Assembly: GCA_028554755.1 (NCBI GenBank) | Contig: JAPTOF010000025.1 | Coordinates: 4,141,501 to 4,205,500, forward strand | Length of the DNA stretch: 64,000 nt | Source: Cordia subcordata | Lineage: Eukaryota > Streptophyta > Magnoliopsida > Boraginales > Cordiaceae | Reading direction: 5' to 3' | Shown: positions 11,601 through 23,945 of the stretch, piece by piece | Numbering within the stretch: the stretch's first letter is position 1 | Layout: each line of letters starts with the position of its first letter | Notes under the pieces: model-generated | The model's database searches: none | What the model was told of the DNA's origin: nothing | Seen by the model: only the letters and a program-made list of their open reading frames with translations | Program-made: the position numbers and the translations under genes

Positions 11601-12732
11601 CTTATAATTAGTGATACCAATCAATGATTCAGGAGGCCCTGCATTGATATGCATTTATGCAGCACTCGTCCAGTCAAATTTCATTTCTTCTGGGCAGTTA
11701 GCTGGAATTGATCGTATTACATTATTCTATTATGAATAGATTATAAATATATTTAAATTCTGGACATTTTTTGTAAGCTATAGGAATATAAATTGATTTA
11801 CATTTTTTTCTTTTGTTAAAAATAAAAAAGTGCATAATTATTTTCATAAATTTATAAATATAATTTTTATATTTAGCAAAAAAAAAAAGTAGATTAATTT
11901 ATATTCCCATATCCTATAAAAAAATATCCAATTTTGTGTAAAACATTATTTTTCTGCAAGTTCAATTCTTTATACTGAATATATATTATTAAATCCAACA
12001 AAATATTAAACAGAGAAAGAGCAGAAGAGAAGTCTTGGACCAGGCCTCACATATAATTCGCGCGTAAGGGGGGGACGGTGGGAATGCATTGTTTTGAACT
12101 TTCGGCCCAAGTCTCATGCGTGTGATCACAATCCTTTATTCCATCTTTTAGAAGCCCACTAAAGTGTCAACTAATATAAATGATAAAAGTTTATCATTTT
12201 TCCAATGTAGCAAGTAAAACATCCTTTTGAGATATTAGCTATATATCATATTAGTAAGTATTTCTTTTTTCTTTTAAAAATAAAGATGGGTTCACAAGTC
12301 AACCTATCATTTTAACGAGTTTGAGTCAACCTGTTTGTTTGTCAAGTCGTCAAATGCTCAACCTTAACTTGCCATTTTAGCTATTTAATTAGGCATTCTA
12401 ATTGCAAATTTTGTTACCTTTTGACAACTCAATATTCAGTCAAGAATTAGATAATGTATGATAGCACTTCAATTCTTTTGTTTGTGAATTGATAAGATCC
12501 TATACTCTATATAGTAGAAGTATCTACAAATGCAAAAATTCACCAAGCAAAACATATACTTCACTCTCTACGGAAGACCTGAAGATAAACAGACCAGGAT
12601 AAGTGAGAAATTAAACTTAATTTCTTACATTGGTGAGATTTTTCAATTGAAGTTGAAATTCATCGTGACATGCAAAGAGCACTCATCATTTCTTATCATA
12701 TACATACTCTTTGAAATTTGAAAATCTATTTA
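8665..12732. other. Gene-poor AT-rich intergenic region
   Basis: This is very AT-rich sequence with many simple runs. The short ORFs at 9376-9567, 10104-10346 and 10524-10745 have no recognisable domain. A GC-richer island at about 10380-10740 looks less random than its flanks, but I could not assign it. Confidence 0.5.
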
Positions 12733-12866
12733 GGGTTCGTTTGGGTTGCTTTTTCAGAATTTCAACTTTTTTGAATGTCAAACTAAATAATTATTATAAA
12801 AAGTATATTTTCTTTCAAAAAAATAATATTTTTCGTGAAAAAGAAAAAAACAATCCAAATAGATCC
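12733..12866. mobile_element. Small Tourist-like MITE
   Basis: The ends GGGTTCGTTTGGGTTGCTTTT and AAAAACAATCCAAATAGATCC are inverted relatives of each other and of the MITE at 44128-44359. The flanks are TTA (left) and TCA (right), consistent with a decayed 3-bp TTA target duplication. Confidence 0.6.
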
Positions 12867-13089
12867 TCAATCAGCTCGTTAAAACGTAATAGAAAGAAAA
12901 ATTCCAAGCTATATATAAACTTTTTCTGTTCCACTTTTGTTGGAGATTATTAATGTGAAATTTTCAAAGACTTTTTGCAAGAATTAATGATCAGAAGCAG
13001 CTCCGTCAGTAAATGCTAAACACCTCGAACAAATTTTATATTTGCTTTAATATGAAATTAATGCTTTGTTTGTTATATATTTATTATAG

Positions 13090-13123
<34 letters not shown>

Positions 13124-15122
13124 TAAAGTATCGTTATTTTGAGTTTCATAATATATTTGTGATAAGATGTCTTATTTTTATAGTGAAAAAAAAGAAAGAT
13201 GGATTACTTATATCTTCTAAGATAAAAAATATTTTTTTATTTTGAGTTTTCATAAGATATATGTGATAAGATATCTTAAATCTTATACGATGACTCTCTA
13301 TTTTAATAAAATAAGTTCATTTCAGATACACTATAAGTCATGAAATTAGAAGTTACATGTTCAAATAATAAAAACGTACACTCGAATAAAATCTAATGCA
13401 TAAAAGTTCTGTCCCGTGGGCAGCAACTACATCAAATAACATTTAAGACAAGCATGAAGCATCTAATTTCTTTCTAATTTTCTTTGTTTATTTTAATAAA
13501 TTTGTCTCTTTTTGGTGGTCCTTCAAAATGATGATACACTCATTTGGCGCCATTTTCTGATAATCTCTTTTGGTTTGGGTTTGTGTTTTATTCTTCGTCC
13601 ATTAGCAGCTATGCCGCATCATTATTAATTCATTAATATTATTGGGGATGTAGGCAGTACTTCAATAAATAGTTTTTCTTTGTTGTGATCTAACATAATA
13701 ATGAGTTTGACATTTATATAGAGAGGGGAATCATTTTCTTTTGACGGGCTTAAACTACTTAGATGCCAAAATTTATCATGAAGATTTTTGAGTAACTTGA
13801 GTGATTAAGATTATTTTTTCTGGATTGATGATCTAGATTAAATTCTATGAAGGATGAGAATTGGGTAAGGGGTTAGGGTTAAAAATCATAATTCTAATTA
13901 ATATATATGAAGTCTGCTATGTAAACACTAATACAATACTTTACAGTTATTTAAAATTAAAGAGAAGAGTTTAATATCTATAACCAATGGGGAAATAATC
14001 TCTATCCCATAAAAGATAAAATATGTCATTGCGAAAATTATATAAAAAAATAAGTAAACTTTTTCCCATACCTTCAATAAGTCAAAATTTGGAAAGATTC
14101 TCTTTTTTTTTTTCTATAAATTTATGTGTAAAGAAATTGCTTCTTTCAATTAAAAACCATAAGTCTAATTTATAGACATGTCCTGAGTTGAGAAGTTGAA
14201 AATAATTACTTTTTGAAATTAATTTATTTGAATCACATTAACTCCGATTGTCATATAATTTTTTTTTCATATTGAAATTTGTACAACTGACTAATTCTCA
14301 ATTATCATTTTATTGAAAATGAGAATGCAGTGCATATAAATTATAAAAAAGAGCCAGGAATGCTATTTCGTTTCCAACCCATTTTCACATACTAATTACC
14401 ATCTAAGGTGGTAATTGGTATGGTAGAATGAGCTTGGGATACAATAAATTTGGGAATGAAATAGACTTAGTAATGAATATACTGTACTTGGCATACTCTA
14501 GGAATAATGGCAGAAATAGGTTTATTAATTCTATTTTTTTTTTAATTAGGATACTACCATAGTATTGAAAATGATTTATATAAAAAAGTTAATATTACCA
14601 CTATACTATTATATTATATACCTTATAGTAAAAAAATTAATTATACAAACCGTTACTAATTACTACTAATACTAATATAAAGTATATTTATAATAATAAC
14701 TTTAAATAAAAAAATGATGATAATATATATGTATATATGAATATATAATCCGGAAAACTTTTTTATTTTTTGTTTTTGTTTTCATTTTTAATTTATTTTT
14801 ATCTTTATTTCATTTTAAAATTTTTATTTTTTATTTTGAAATTTAATTTTAATTTTAATTTTTAGAATTATTTTCTATTTTTATTATTTTATTTTATTTT
14901 TGAAATAAAACATTAAATGTTAATTTTTGAAAGATCAGTTTAGTCTTTTGACGAAAAATCTCATTCCCACGAACATGAGAATGAGTCATTCCCACGGGTC
15001 AAGATTGGTTATTCCCATGTTCATGGGAATGGGATTCCCTAAAGAATGGAATTCGTTAAGCCATGACTCTATATCAGTCATAGAATTTAAAAGAGAACCA
15101 AGAATGCTATTTCATTTCCAAC
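12867..15122. other. AT-rich intergenic region with a paralogous copy of the Copia target site
   Basis: It contains a (TA)n run at 13093-13120 and no gene. Positions 14351-14397 (GCCAGGAATGCTATTTCG, then TTTCCAACCC, then CACATACTAATT) match the left flank of the Copia element (15097-15122) joined to its right flank (26147-26170). It is therefore a duplicate of the empty insertion site. Confidence 0.55.
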
Positions 15123-15487
15123 TATTGGATTTCGGGTCGAGTTGACCCATATAAAAAAGTAAAAGAAAAAAATAATTGCTTTTAGCAATTAAGGGTAGTA
15201 GTTGTATTAGATAATACAACTGACACAGAGAAAAAAATATATCATATCATTATTAAACTGATCTCTCTCTTTCTCTGAAAACTTTTTCTCTGTACGTACT
15301 TTGCTTTATCCTCTCAAAGCACACAACACTCGAGAATTACTACAACAGAGACTTCTAGGCTATGGAATCGAGGTGCTTATTTATTATTTGCCTTTTGATC
15401 AGTAACACAAGTAAAATATTTTTTGGACATGTTATCTTAATAGTTTATTTATATTTATTTGACATTATATGCATTTAATATCCAACA
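15123..15487 (+). repeat. Left LTR of the degenerate Copia element
   Basis: It matches the right LTR along its length, with shared blocks such as TAGATAA(T/C)ACAA, CTCTCTGAAAACTTTTTCTCT and TTATTTATTATT. It ends AATATCCAACA directly before the primer-binding site. Confidence 0.85.
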
Positions 15488-15940
15488 CATGGTATCAAAG
15501 CCTTAAATACTTGTGTTTTGATGTTTATAAAGTGTTTCCATAGCAATAAACATTAAATTAGTGATTAATTTTTGAATTTATTGAATTATTAATTTTCTAA
15601 AAAATATGAGTTTCATGCTTCTGGGGCATTTTTGTGTAATTTTTATCGCTTTTATTTCTATGCAATGTCCTACAATACTTATATATATGGAAAGATCATT
15701 TAGAGGGCTTTTAAACAGTATATTATTTGCTTAATTTGGATCTAAAATGAGAGACATATGTATGTTCAAAGTCAATGCGATAATTTGAAAAAATATGGGT
15801 TTTCTAATGTTTATTTTGAGCCATATTTACATGCAAATATCTCTCTGTATAATTTGATTCACTCATTGAGGTTTATAACTATTAGAAACTATGTACTTCG
15901 GGGTTTTCATAGATATATTATTTGTGCATTTTGGTTTTGC

Positions 15941-16375
15941 ATAACAAGATTCCATATTCTAGTGTCGTCAGGAGTTTGATGTATGCAATGATGTGTACAA
16001 GACCTGATGTTTGTTTTGCTATTGGAATGGTAAGTCGGTATCAATCTGATTTGGGTCCAGAACATTGGAAAGCCGTCAAAAGGATTTTGAGATTTTTAAA
16101 AGGTATAGTTGATTATGCATTGTGCTATAAAGGGAATGATCTGCAATTAGAAGGCTATACTTATGTTGACTGGGAAGGAGATTTAGATGAGAAGAAATCT
16201 ACCTCTAAGTATGTTTTCTTACTAAACAATAGTTCTATTTCAGTAGTAAGAAATAAACTTATACAGCTTTTTCCACAATAGAGGCTGAATTTGTGGCTTT
16301 TACAGTAGTAGTACAAGAAGCTGTATGGCTTAAGAGATTCTTGGATCACTTAGGAGTTGTTGATAATGCTGCAAG
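15941..16375 (+). pseudogene. Copia pol fragment: end of reverse transcriptase and start of RNase H
   Basis: The reading frame holds the typical Copia segment SLMYAMMCTRPDVCFA, then SRYQSDLGPEHWKAVKRI, and the RNase H start YVDWEGDLDEKKS. A frameshift near 16250 moves the continuation (IEAEFVAF, EAVWLKRFLDHLGVV) to another frame. The Gypsy insertion cuts it at 16376-16380. The rest resumes at 22364. Confidence 0.85.
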
Positions 16376-16380
16376 TCCAG

Positions 16381-16872
16381 CGATAATGATCGAATTATCA
16401 GATTCGAAGTAGACCCAACTAGAGGTGCTCCGGAAAAGATTAGGTCGACCTTCAAGAGAAAAAGCAAAGCGTGTGAGAACTAAGGGACATCGATGTGGTG
16501 CTGGCCAAAGACCTTTCGACACTCAAGTTAGTAGGATATTCGAGCTCAAATATAGATAGGCACATGTCTAGGCTGTAGATGTCATACCTTTAGCTCTACC
16601 TATAATGGCCTATATATAGTAGCCTGTAAAGTGGTCTTTGTATTAGTATAAGGCTGTGGTTGAGCTCATCCATGAAGATGATAAGCTTATCAGATAAGCC
16701 CACCGTCTTGGAGTTGGAGTAAGACTCTTCTTGGAGGCTAGCTTTAGCCTTATCTTCTCACAAGGCTTCTTATCCCATTCGAACATCCGTTATGGGTTGT
16801 TCATCAAGTGCCCGACAGGTCGGGGCAACCCAAGATGTGAATAAGCCCATTAGGCTGGCTCGAGTCATATCA
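16381..16872 (-). repeat. Gypsy 3' LTR (plus-left copy)
   Basis: 492 bp. It aligns with 21878-22358 throughout, sharing GATTCGAAGTAGACCCAA, GTCTAGGCTGTAGATGTCAT and GCTCATCCATGAAG blocks. On the plus strand it starts CGATAATG, where the other copy has TGATAATG, and ends CATATCA. Confidence 0.85.
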
Positions 16873-17700
16873 TTAGCCTTTTTGATTTAACATGAGCAAA
16901 GTCTCGAGCTCATCTTGAATCAACAATAGATTCTGCCAATCCTAGCCGCTTTAGAGACTCACTAATTACCATCTTGTATGACTTACACGCGTTAGAGACT
17001 TGCGTACACACTAGAGAACTTCATAAATCGCACCATTATTGCACCGCAGTGACGTTTTGAATTCCTAGGTTTGTCAGGTGGCTCTAATAATAACCTTGTC
17101 TTTGACTCTTGAGCTTCCCAGTCTATAAATAGTAGGGCGAGTATCGGTCAACCTTTAGGTACAGGATAAATAGAAGCCAAAACTCAAATAGATAAAATAC
17201 ATAGGAGCCGGAGATTAACTATTAGGTAGGGTAGCCAGGAGCCGGATCTTAACTAGAAAATATAATAAGTAGGAGTTGGAACTCAATTATAAGATGCATG
17301 AGCCGGGGCTCGATCGTTTATGGGAGACGGAGCTCAACCATCGAGTAAGGAATCCGAAGCTTAGCCCTGTTAGATTCAGTAAATAAATAGGAGTTAAGGA
17401 TTCATCATTAAAGCATAGTGAATCGAAGCTCCCTTCTAAGTGCAAGCCGGAGCTTGTATAGCAATTTGTACGAAATCTAAAAAATGTAAGAGAGCTAAAA
17501 CTTTTTATGTGGTTCGGCCCAACTAATCTACATCCATGGAGGTTGCTTTCATTATGACTTAAGTTACAAGTTACAACTTTACAAACTATTCCTTGGGTTT
17601 GTCCTCTTTCTCTCTTTTTTTTTACACAAAATATTTCTTTAGATGCTCGGAATTCCAAGCATTCCTCAACTCCTTTTCATTCAGCTCAACTAAGTGATAG
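16873..17700 (-). other. Gypsy 3' non-coding region with degenerate repeats
   Basis: It lies between the integrase remnant and the 3' LTR. It includes an array of imperfect units (about 17150-17460) built on GGAGCCGGAGCTCAA-like cores. No gene is seen. The ORF at 17287-17658 is inside this repeat-rich segment and has no domain. Confidence 0.5.
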
Positions 17701-17899
17701 GTATCTACTTTTACTTGGCGGATGACCTTGTATGACCTCTCCTAATTTGGGGCTAATTTCCCTGCTACTCGATAAGGTTTGAAAGGAGCTTTCCTCAAGA
17801 CTAGGTCTTCCAACTTTATCTGCCTAGGTTAAGCCTTTTTTCCTTTTCGACCTATATCTTCGATGAGCTCTTTCTTTTAACTCTTCAATTACATCCAAA

Positions 17900-18640
17900 T
17901 ATAGTCTCCGAGCTTTATCATTGTAGTCTTCCATGTATGTTTCGATCCGCTAGCTCTTTGACCCGATCTCTACAAGCACCACCATCTCTGATCCATAGGT
18001 CAAACTAAATAGTGTCTCCCCTGTAGCCAAGCTTGGTGTGGTTCGATAAGGCTATAATACTTCTGGTAGAAGGTTAACCCACAGTCCCTTTGCTTTCATT
18101 ATCCTGGCCTTGAATGCCTGGACTATTGTCCTGTTAGTCACCTCCACCTAGCCTTGCATTGGGGATGAGCTATAGCCGTAAAACAGAGATCTTTAAATCC
18201 CTGCACTTTCCTTTGAAGAGTTGGGAATTGAACTGCTTCCCATGGTAGGTAATGATCACCCTTGGTATCCCAAATCATATTACAATCGACTTCCATACGA
18301 TGCTCCACGCAGCCTTCTCAATAATCTGGCTTATGGCCTCCGCTTCTTCCTATTTTGAGAAGTACTCTACCACCATGAACAAAAATTTTTGTTGGCTCGA
18401 GCTAGGCAGTAATAGGCCGACTATATCGAGCCCTCACTTTGAAAATATACAGGCTATTGAAATAGGTGTTACCCTCGAAGAGGGTAGATGCTGATACTTC
18501 CCATGTCTGTGGCAAGCATCACACTTCTTTACCTTCCGCTTCGCATCTTGCTCAGGGTCGGCCAAAAATACCCCTACCTTATAATCTTTTACATTAGAGC
18601 TTAGGTACCAATGTGGTTTCCACAAACTCCTTGGTGCACC
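17900..18640 (-). pseudogene. Gypsy integrase remnant
   Basis: The Cys pair of the zinc-binding head, VKKCDACHRHGKYQHLP, is at about 18480-18550. The catalytic core follows in broken frames, with recognisable pieces such as GIPRVIITYHGKQFNSQLF near 18240-18290. Several stops are present. Confidence 0.75.
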
Positions 18641-18739
18641 TCGGCTAAAATATATTATTCTTTCTCGGGCTCTATGTATTTGAGTAATGGCCTGATATAC
18701 GATTTCCTGTATAGTTTTCCATCATGGACAATGTACCTT

Positions 18740-19640
18740 ATGGCTTAGGCCATGATCTTTCGATCTTCTTTCTTGTTTTTAGGGAACTCTCCCTTTCCTA
18801 AGTACCAAAACAATGGCCCTCTCCATGATTTTTCTAGCTCAGCTTGGGCTACCATTAAAGCTTCTGGAGTAACACTCAGCTCGGTGATTTCATCCACCAA
18901 TACTGTGTCTGTGCTGACGCTAGTCTTGATAGGGAATCGGCCATTGCATTCTTCTCTCTGAGGATGTACTTCACCTGCCACTTCTCCACTTCCATCGCCG
19001 CTTCTTGCATTTTTGCCAAATTCGCCTGTATTTTTTGCCTTTGAGCCTCGTACTCTCCATTTATCTGCTCCGGTAATCTATATATGCTATGATGGATCAA
19101 GCTCTTAAGGTGGTGGTTGTACGGAGTCCTACAATCAGGGCGTCATATTTAGCGTTATTGTTGGTTATTGCGAACCTAAACTTGAAGGCATATTTAAATT
19201 ACTACCTCTCTAACGAATGTACGACTAGCCCTACACCCCCGCCCTGTTTGCTGGTTGTTCTATCGACCCAGATTTCCCATTCATCCATTGAGAGGTCCTC
19301 TCTGATCGTGCATTTCACCACGAACTTAGCTAATGCTTGTGCCTTAAGCAATTTCCCTGATGCTTCCGATTTTACTAGTACTTGCCTCAAAGGGAGATTG
19401 GTCATGACTTTTATAGGGTAGGCCTCAAATATGGTTTTAACTTTCGAGCCGCTGTAATTAAGGCTAAAGCCATTTACTTGATGTTGGCATATCTGAGCTC
19501 GAGACCTCTTGGCACCTTGCTTATATAATATATAGGCTTTTGGGTTCGGCCTTTCTCTTTAATTAGAGCTGCTGCTACTTCCAATCCGAAACAAGCTATG
19601 TATAAAAACAATGGTTCTCTTATCTCTGCTCAAGAGAGTA
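18740..19640 (-). pseudogene. Gypsy RNase H region remnant
   Basis: Fragments in changing frames include EWEIWVDRTTSKQGGGVGLV (about 19220-19280), typical of the extra RNase H of Tat elements, and upstream KPIYYISKV and LRQVLVKSEASGKLLKAQAL. There are many interruptions. Confidence 0.7.
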
Positions 19641-19653
19641 TGGGTGGTGAAGC

Positions 19654-20570
19654 TCAATAATTTTTCAAGTTTTCGAATGCTTTTTGGCATTCGTCTATCC
19701 ATCTGAACTCTTTTGGAGTTTGGAGCACCTTGAACAAGGGTGCTAACTTATTTGCCGATCTAGACATAAATCTGCTCATCACCGCTACTTTGCTGGCCAA
19801 TGATTGTGCTTCATTCATTGACCTAGGAGGTTGAAGGTCGAGTATGGCTTGAACTTTGTTCAGGTTGGCCTTAATGCCTCTATTCATCACCATAAACCCT
19901 AAGAGCTTCCTAGCGCGGACCCCAAAAGCATACTTCTCAGGGTTCAATTTAATCCCAAACCTTCTCATGGTTTGGAAAGCCTCTGCTAAGTCCTTTTTGT
20001 GCTCCTCTTCTGAGCAACTTTTCGCCAGCATGTCGTCCACATATATTTCCATATTTCTCCCAGTTTGGTGCTTGAAAACCTTGTTGACCATTCTCTGATA
20101 GGTGGCTCCAGCATTCTTAAGCCCTATAGGCATAACTTGATAGTAGTAGGGCCCCTGATCGGTAATAAAAGCAGTCTTATCCTCATCTTTCAGGGCTATT
20201 CTTATTTGGTTATAGCCTTTGAACGCATCCATAAAAGTGAGAATCTCAAATCCCAACATAGCGTCTATCGGCTGATATCTTTGACAGTAAAAAGCTATCC
20301 TTCAGGCATGCCTTGTTCAGATCAGTATAATCAATGCAGATTCTCCACTTTCCTCCTAGTTTCTTGACGAGCACCACATTGGCTATCCAATCTAGGTATT
20401 CGACCTCTAGAATATGCCATGCTTCTAATCACTTCTGGACTTTCTCCTTTATAGCCTCTTTCTTTTCAGTGCCAAAAGTTCTTTTTTGGTCTATGAGTGA
20501 AGGTCAGGTCCACGTTGAGTCTTTGGCATATCACCTAAGGGTTGATCTCGGGCATGTCTTTGGATGACCA
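19654..20570 (-). pseudogene. Gypsy reverse transcriptase remnant
   Basis: An open stretch of 201 residues (19654-20259) carries the fingers/palm motifs: FMDAFKGYNQIRI, the catalytic IYVDDML box near 20040, FGIKLNPEKYAFGV, and the thumb segment ending ECQKAFENLK. The upstream part to about 20570 is broken by stops, including one just before the open segment. The motif set is that of Ty3/Gypsy, Tat branch. Confidence 0.88.
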
Positions 20571-20859
20571 TGCAGAAACATCTTCATTCTTACAGTGACA
20601 AGTTGTCATCCTCTTCTTCTAATCTTTGACAATTCACTGCCGACCTTGGTCTTTCTGTCTTCTGCGGATAACACTACCTCTTTTGGCTCTTCAACTGGAG
20701 ATCCCCTTTTTAGACCCTTAGTCTCAATGGCTTCGACCTGAGAAGTCTCTCTATTATTCTTTTAGAGAGAGATTTTCTAACACTCTCTTGCCTTTAACTA
20801 GTCTCTTTGGACTGTGTATATTCCCATTTGGGTCGAAAACTTTAACTTTTGGTGGCAGG

Positions 20860-21857
20860 GCAAGTCTACGACTCACAATTGGTTTATGGTCCATCTGCCG
20901 ATGATGCCATTGTATGCGAATTTTCCCTCTACCACAACAAAATCAATTGGGATGGTCATATGATCGATCTCATTAACGATCTAGGTTTCCAGAGTTATAA
21001 CGCCCTCTAGAGGAACCTAGTGGCCATTGAAGTCCACCAGCCACTTTTCAACGGGGTCAGCTTGTTATAGTCCAACTTCATCCTTTGGTATGCCTTTCTA
21101 AACAAGACATCTGCTGAGCTCCCTATGTCAACCATCATCTTGTATATTTGGCAGTTCTCGACCTTAACTTTGATGAGCAGCGGGTCATCATATGGGCAAG
21201 AGACCTCACATAGGTTTTCACTAGAAAAGACCAGTTCTTCACCTCATCTCATCCTCTTATGGTCTCAGGGCTTCTTTCTGAGTTCATTGACATACAACTG
21301 TCGAGCTGATAGATTATATCCTCCAGCAGCTAATCCTCTAGCGATGGTGTCTAGTTCCATCTCTCTCGCTCCTTATCACAGAGGATTTCTATTTCCCCTC
21401 CGGCATCCGTTCCATCTTAACGGCCAATCTGATTCTGATTCCTCTATTCATGCTCTTCTTTCTCTCTTTGTTCACTTCTCGTCTTGGCACTCTGAGAACG
21501 ATCCCGCCCTAGGCTTTTCTTGGCCTGAACGGGTAGTGAGGATGGTGACACAGATCATTGCACCTCTTCTTTTGGCCTTTTCGCTTGGTTAGATATGGTT
21601 CCCTTTACAAACTCCCTTAAGTATGAGACATGTAACCTCTTGGCCAGGTCAAGAAAGCATTCCACATCGGTGGGAATGGCTAGTACCATATGAAACTGGA
21701 AGGCAGTGGCTGAACGTGATTGGCTTACATAGCTAGACCGTGCTCACCGCCTTGAATCTCGGTCTGAGAGTGATAGGAGATAGCTTTTTCCTTGGGCTCG
21801 AAGTTCGCTGCTCTAGGATTAGACATAACATGGTTACTCAATGGGAATACTAGTCAT
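20860..21857 (-). pseudogene. Gypsy gag/protease remnant
   Basis: The minus strand encodes the Tat-type pre-protease segment (IARGLAAGGYNLSAR, about 21300-21350) and an aspartic protease-like stretch (VDIGSSADVLF near 21090-21130) in broken frames. The long plus-strand ORF at 21125-21592 is its shadow. Confidence 0.65.
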
Positions 21858-21875
21858 TTCCCAAAGACGGTGCCA
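21858..21875 (-). other. Gypsy primer-binding site
   Basis: On the minus strand TGGCACCGTCTTTGGGAA directly follows the 5' LTR. It resembles the TGGCGCCGT start of tRNA-Asp-primed plant Gypsy sites, with one change. Confidence 0.7.
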
Positions 21876-21877
21876 AC

Positions 21878-22358
21878 TGATAATGTTCGGATTATCATAT
21901 TCGAAGTAGACCCAATTGGAGGTGCTCCGGATGGGATTAAGTCAACCTATAAAAGAAGAAGCAAAGCGTGTGAGAGCTAAAGGACACTGTTGTGATGCCG
22001 GCTAAAGACCTTCTGAGACTCAAGTTAATAGGTTATCATAGGTTGGCAAGTGTCTAGGCTGTAGATGTCATACCTTTAGCTCTACCCATAATGGCCTATT
22101 TATAGTAGCCTGTGAAGTGGTCTGTGGATTAGTTTAAGACTCTGGTTGAGCTCATCCATGAAGCTGATAAGCTTATTAGATAAGCCCACCATCTTGGAGT
22201 TAAGATAGGACTCTTCTTGGAGGTTGGCCTTTGCCTTATCTCCTTAGAAGCGTTCTTATCCCATCCAAACATCTGTCATGGGTTGGTCATCAAGCACTCA
22301 ACGGGTCGGGGTGACCCATGATTCAAAGAAGCCCATTGGATCAGCTCAAGTCATATCA
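21878..22358 (-). repeat. Gypsy 5' LTR (plus-right copy)
   Basis: 481 bp, TG...CA ends on either strand. It pairs with 16381-16872. The ORF at 22278-22673 runs out of this LTR into Copia sequence and is not a gene. Confidence 0.85.
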
Positions 22359-22363
22359 TCCAG

Positions 22364-22660
22364 TATTGGTTATTATGCCATCTACGCAGCAATTGCCTAT
22401 ACAAAAGATCCCAAGTTTCACTGTAAAACTAAGCACATTGATACCAAATATAATTTTTTGAAAGACATGGTTGCATGTAAAGAAGTGAACATGAACTGTA
22501 TATCTGCGCATAAGATGTTAGCAAATCCCATGACAAAACCAATTCCTAGATATGTATTTATGAACCAAGTAAAATCTTTAAGACTGCATAGATATCAATG
22601 TATTGAATGTTATTTTTTGCTTATTCCTTTAAATGTTCACAAAGTAAATGATTATGTTTT
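22364..22660 (+). pseudogene. Copia RNase H C-terminal fragment
   Basis: This resumes the Copia pol interrupted at 16375. The frame reads AAIAYTKDPKFHCKTKHIDT, then NFLKDMVACKEVN, then MLANPMTKPIPRYVFMNQVK, the usual end of Copia RNase H. Confidence 0.85.
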
Positions 22661-23638
22661 AATACCTTTGTAGTTGTTATTACTTGCATGAAAATGTTAT
22701 GTACATTTAAAAAGGTGTGTCAGACAAATTGAAGATTAGTCCTTTCACACAAGTAATCGCCTCTATTACTTTGTGATAATAGAGATGAGACAAATTTTAA
22801 GCTAATTGTCTAGGTGATAATTGAGGTGTCAAGTTTACAAAATTGCAAGTCAACTTAATTAAGTATTAAGATGAGGTCATAGATTCAATACCAATTATGA
22901 CCATGGGTGAATATCTTCCATGGTTCACTTTATCTATCTTTGAGGCCAGATGTGAGTTCAAATGGATTTTTATTAGTATGAAGACTAAATTTGGACATAA
23001 GCATGTCTAAACTATCACCTATATGGTATTTAGCTAAAAGCAAGACATACACTCTATGCGAAACGAGAAAGTACCATAGCACATATTTCATACTATGTGT
23101 ACTTAAATCGACCACCAAGGAAATGAAAGTATAGATCTTGACTTTTCATTGTATGAGACCTTGAAAATTTATTACCCTTAAGACCTTATCAATATTCGCT
23201 ATCTTGGAGTATTACCAATGGTCATGAATGATTCAGTCTAGTGGGGTATTTCTAGAAAAGAAAACTGAATTAGGATCAAGAGACTCTCGATTAAGACAAG
23301 ATCATTCTTGTTGTTAGTGTCATAATTGTTTTTAAGTTGTATTCACTGGTCGACCAATCATTATCATTTTGAGTTGTATATCATAATTGTGGATACTAGT
23401 TAATAATGATTTCATGAGATCTATGTGATATACAATTGTGACTTGATGATTTAAGGTATGGCATACATGAGCTACTTTATTGACATGTCCAAGTATAGAA
23501 GCAACTATATATTCCTAACAGATATATAACATAAAGACTCTCGGATTATGTTGTTCGTATGACCTATTAGTTTGTATAAACATTTCAATATAGAGAATAG
23601 CAATAGTTAGGTTGAGCCTATCATAGGTGAGAGAAAGA
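22661..23638 (+). other. Copia 3' non-coding region and polypurine tract
   Basis: This is untranslated sequence between the end of pol and the right LTR. A purine-rich run (AGGTGAGAGAAAGA, 23624-23638) directly precedes the LTR and fits a polypurine tract. The short ORFs here are chance. Confidence 0.5.
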
Positions 23639-23945
23639 TATTGGATTTCAGGTTCGGTCACCCATGATGGGTCAACCTGACCCAGACAAAAAAGTAAAAG
23701 GAAAAATAACTGCTTAAAGCAGTTAAAGGTAGTTGTTGTATTAGATAACACAATTGATGCAGAGAGAAAAATATATCGTATCATTATTAGACTAATCTCT
23801 TTCTCTCTCTGAAAACTTTTTCTCTATATGTACTTTGCTCTCTCTTTCAAAGCATATAACACTTGAGAATTACTTTAACAAAGGCTTCTAGGTTGTGGAC
23901 TTGAGGTACTTATTTATTATTTTCCATTTGATCAGTAATACAAGT

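Larger units (their letters stand above)
16381..22358 (-). mobile_element. Tat-like Ty3/Gypsy retrotransposon inserted in Copia pol
   Basis: A 5978-bp element in minus orientation, flanked by perfect TCCAG duplications (16376-16380 and 22359-22363). Its 5' LTR is 21878-22358 and its 3' LTR is 16381-16872. The primer-binding site is at 21858-21875 on the minus strand (starting TGGCACCGTCTTTGGG, the Asp-type site common in this clade). Reading down the minus strand the order is gag/protease, reverse transcriptase, RNase H, integrase. Stops and frameshifts throughout make it inactive. Confidence 0.9.

Noticed and set aside
13862..13885. Telomere-like GGGTTAGGGTT near 13870
   Set aside because: Only about two units of a heptamer-like motif, isolated in AT-rich DNA. 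It is not an interstitial telomere array.
22278..22673. 131-residue plus-strand ORF as a gene
   Set aside because: It is a chance fusion of the Gypsy LTR end, the target duplication and the Copia RNase H end.
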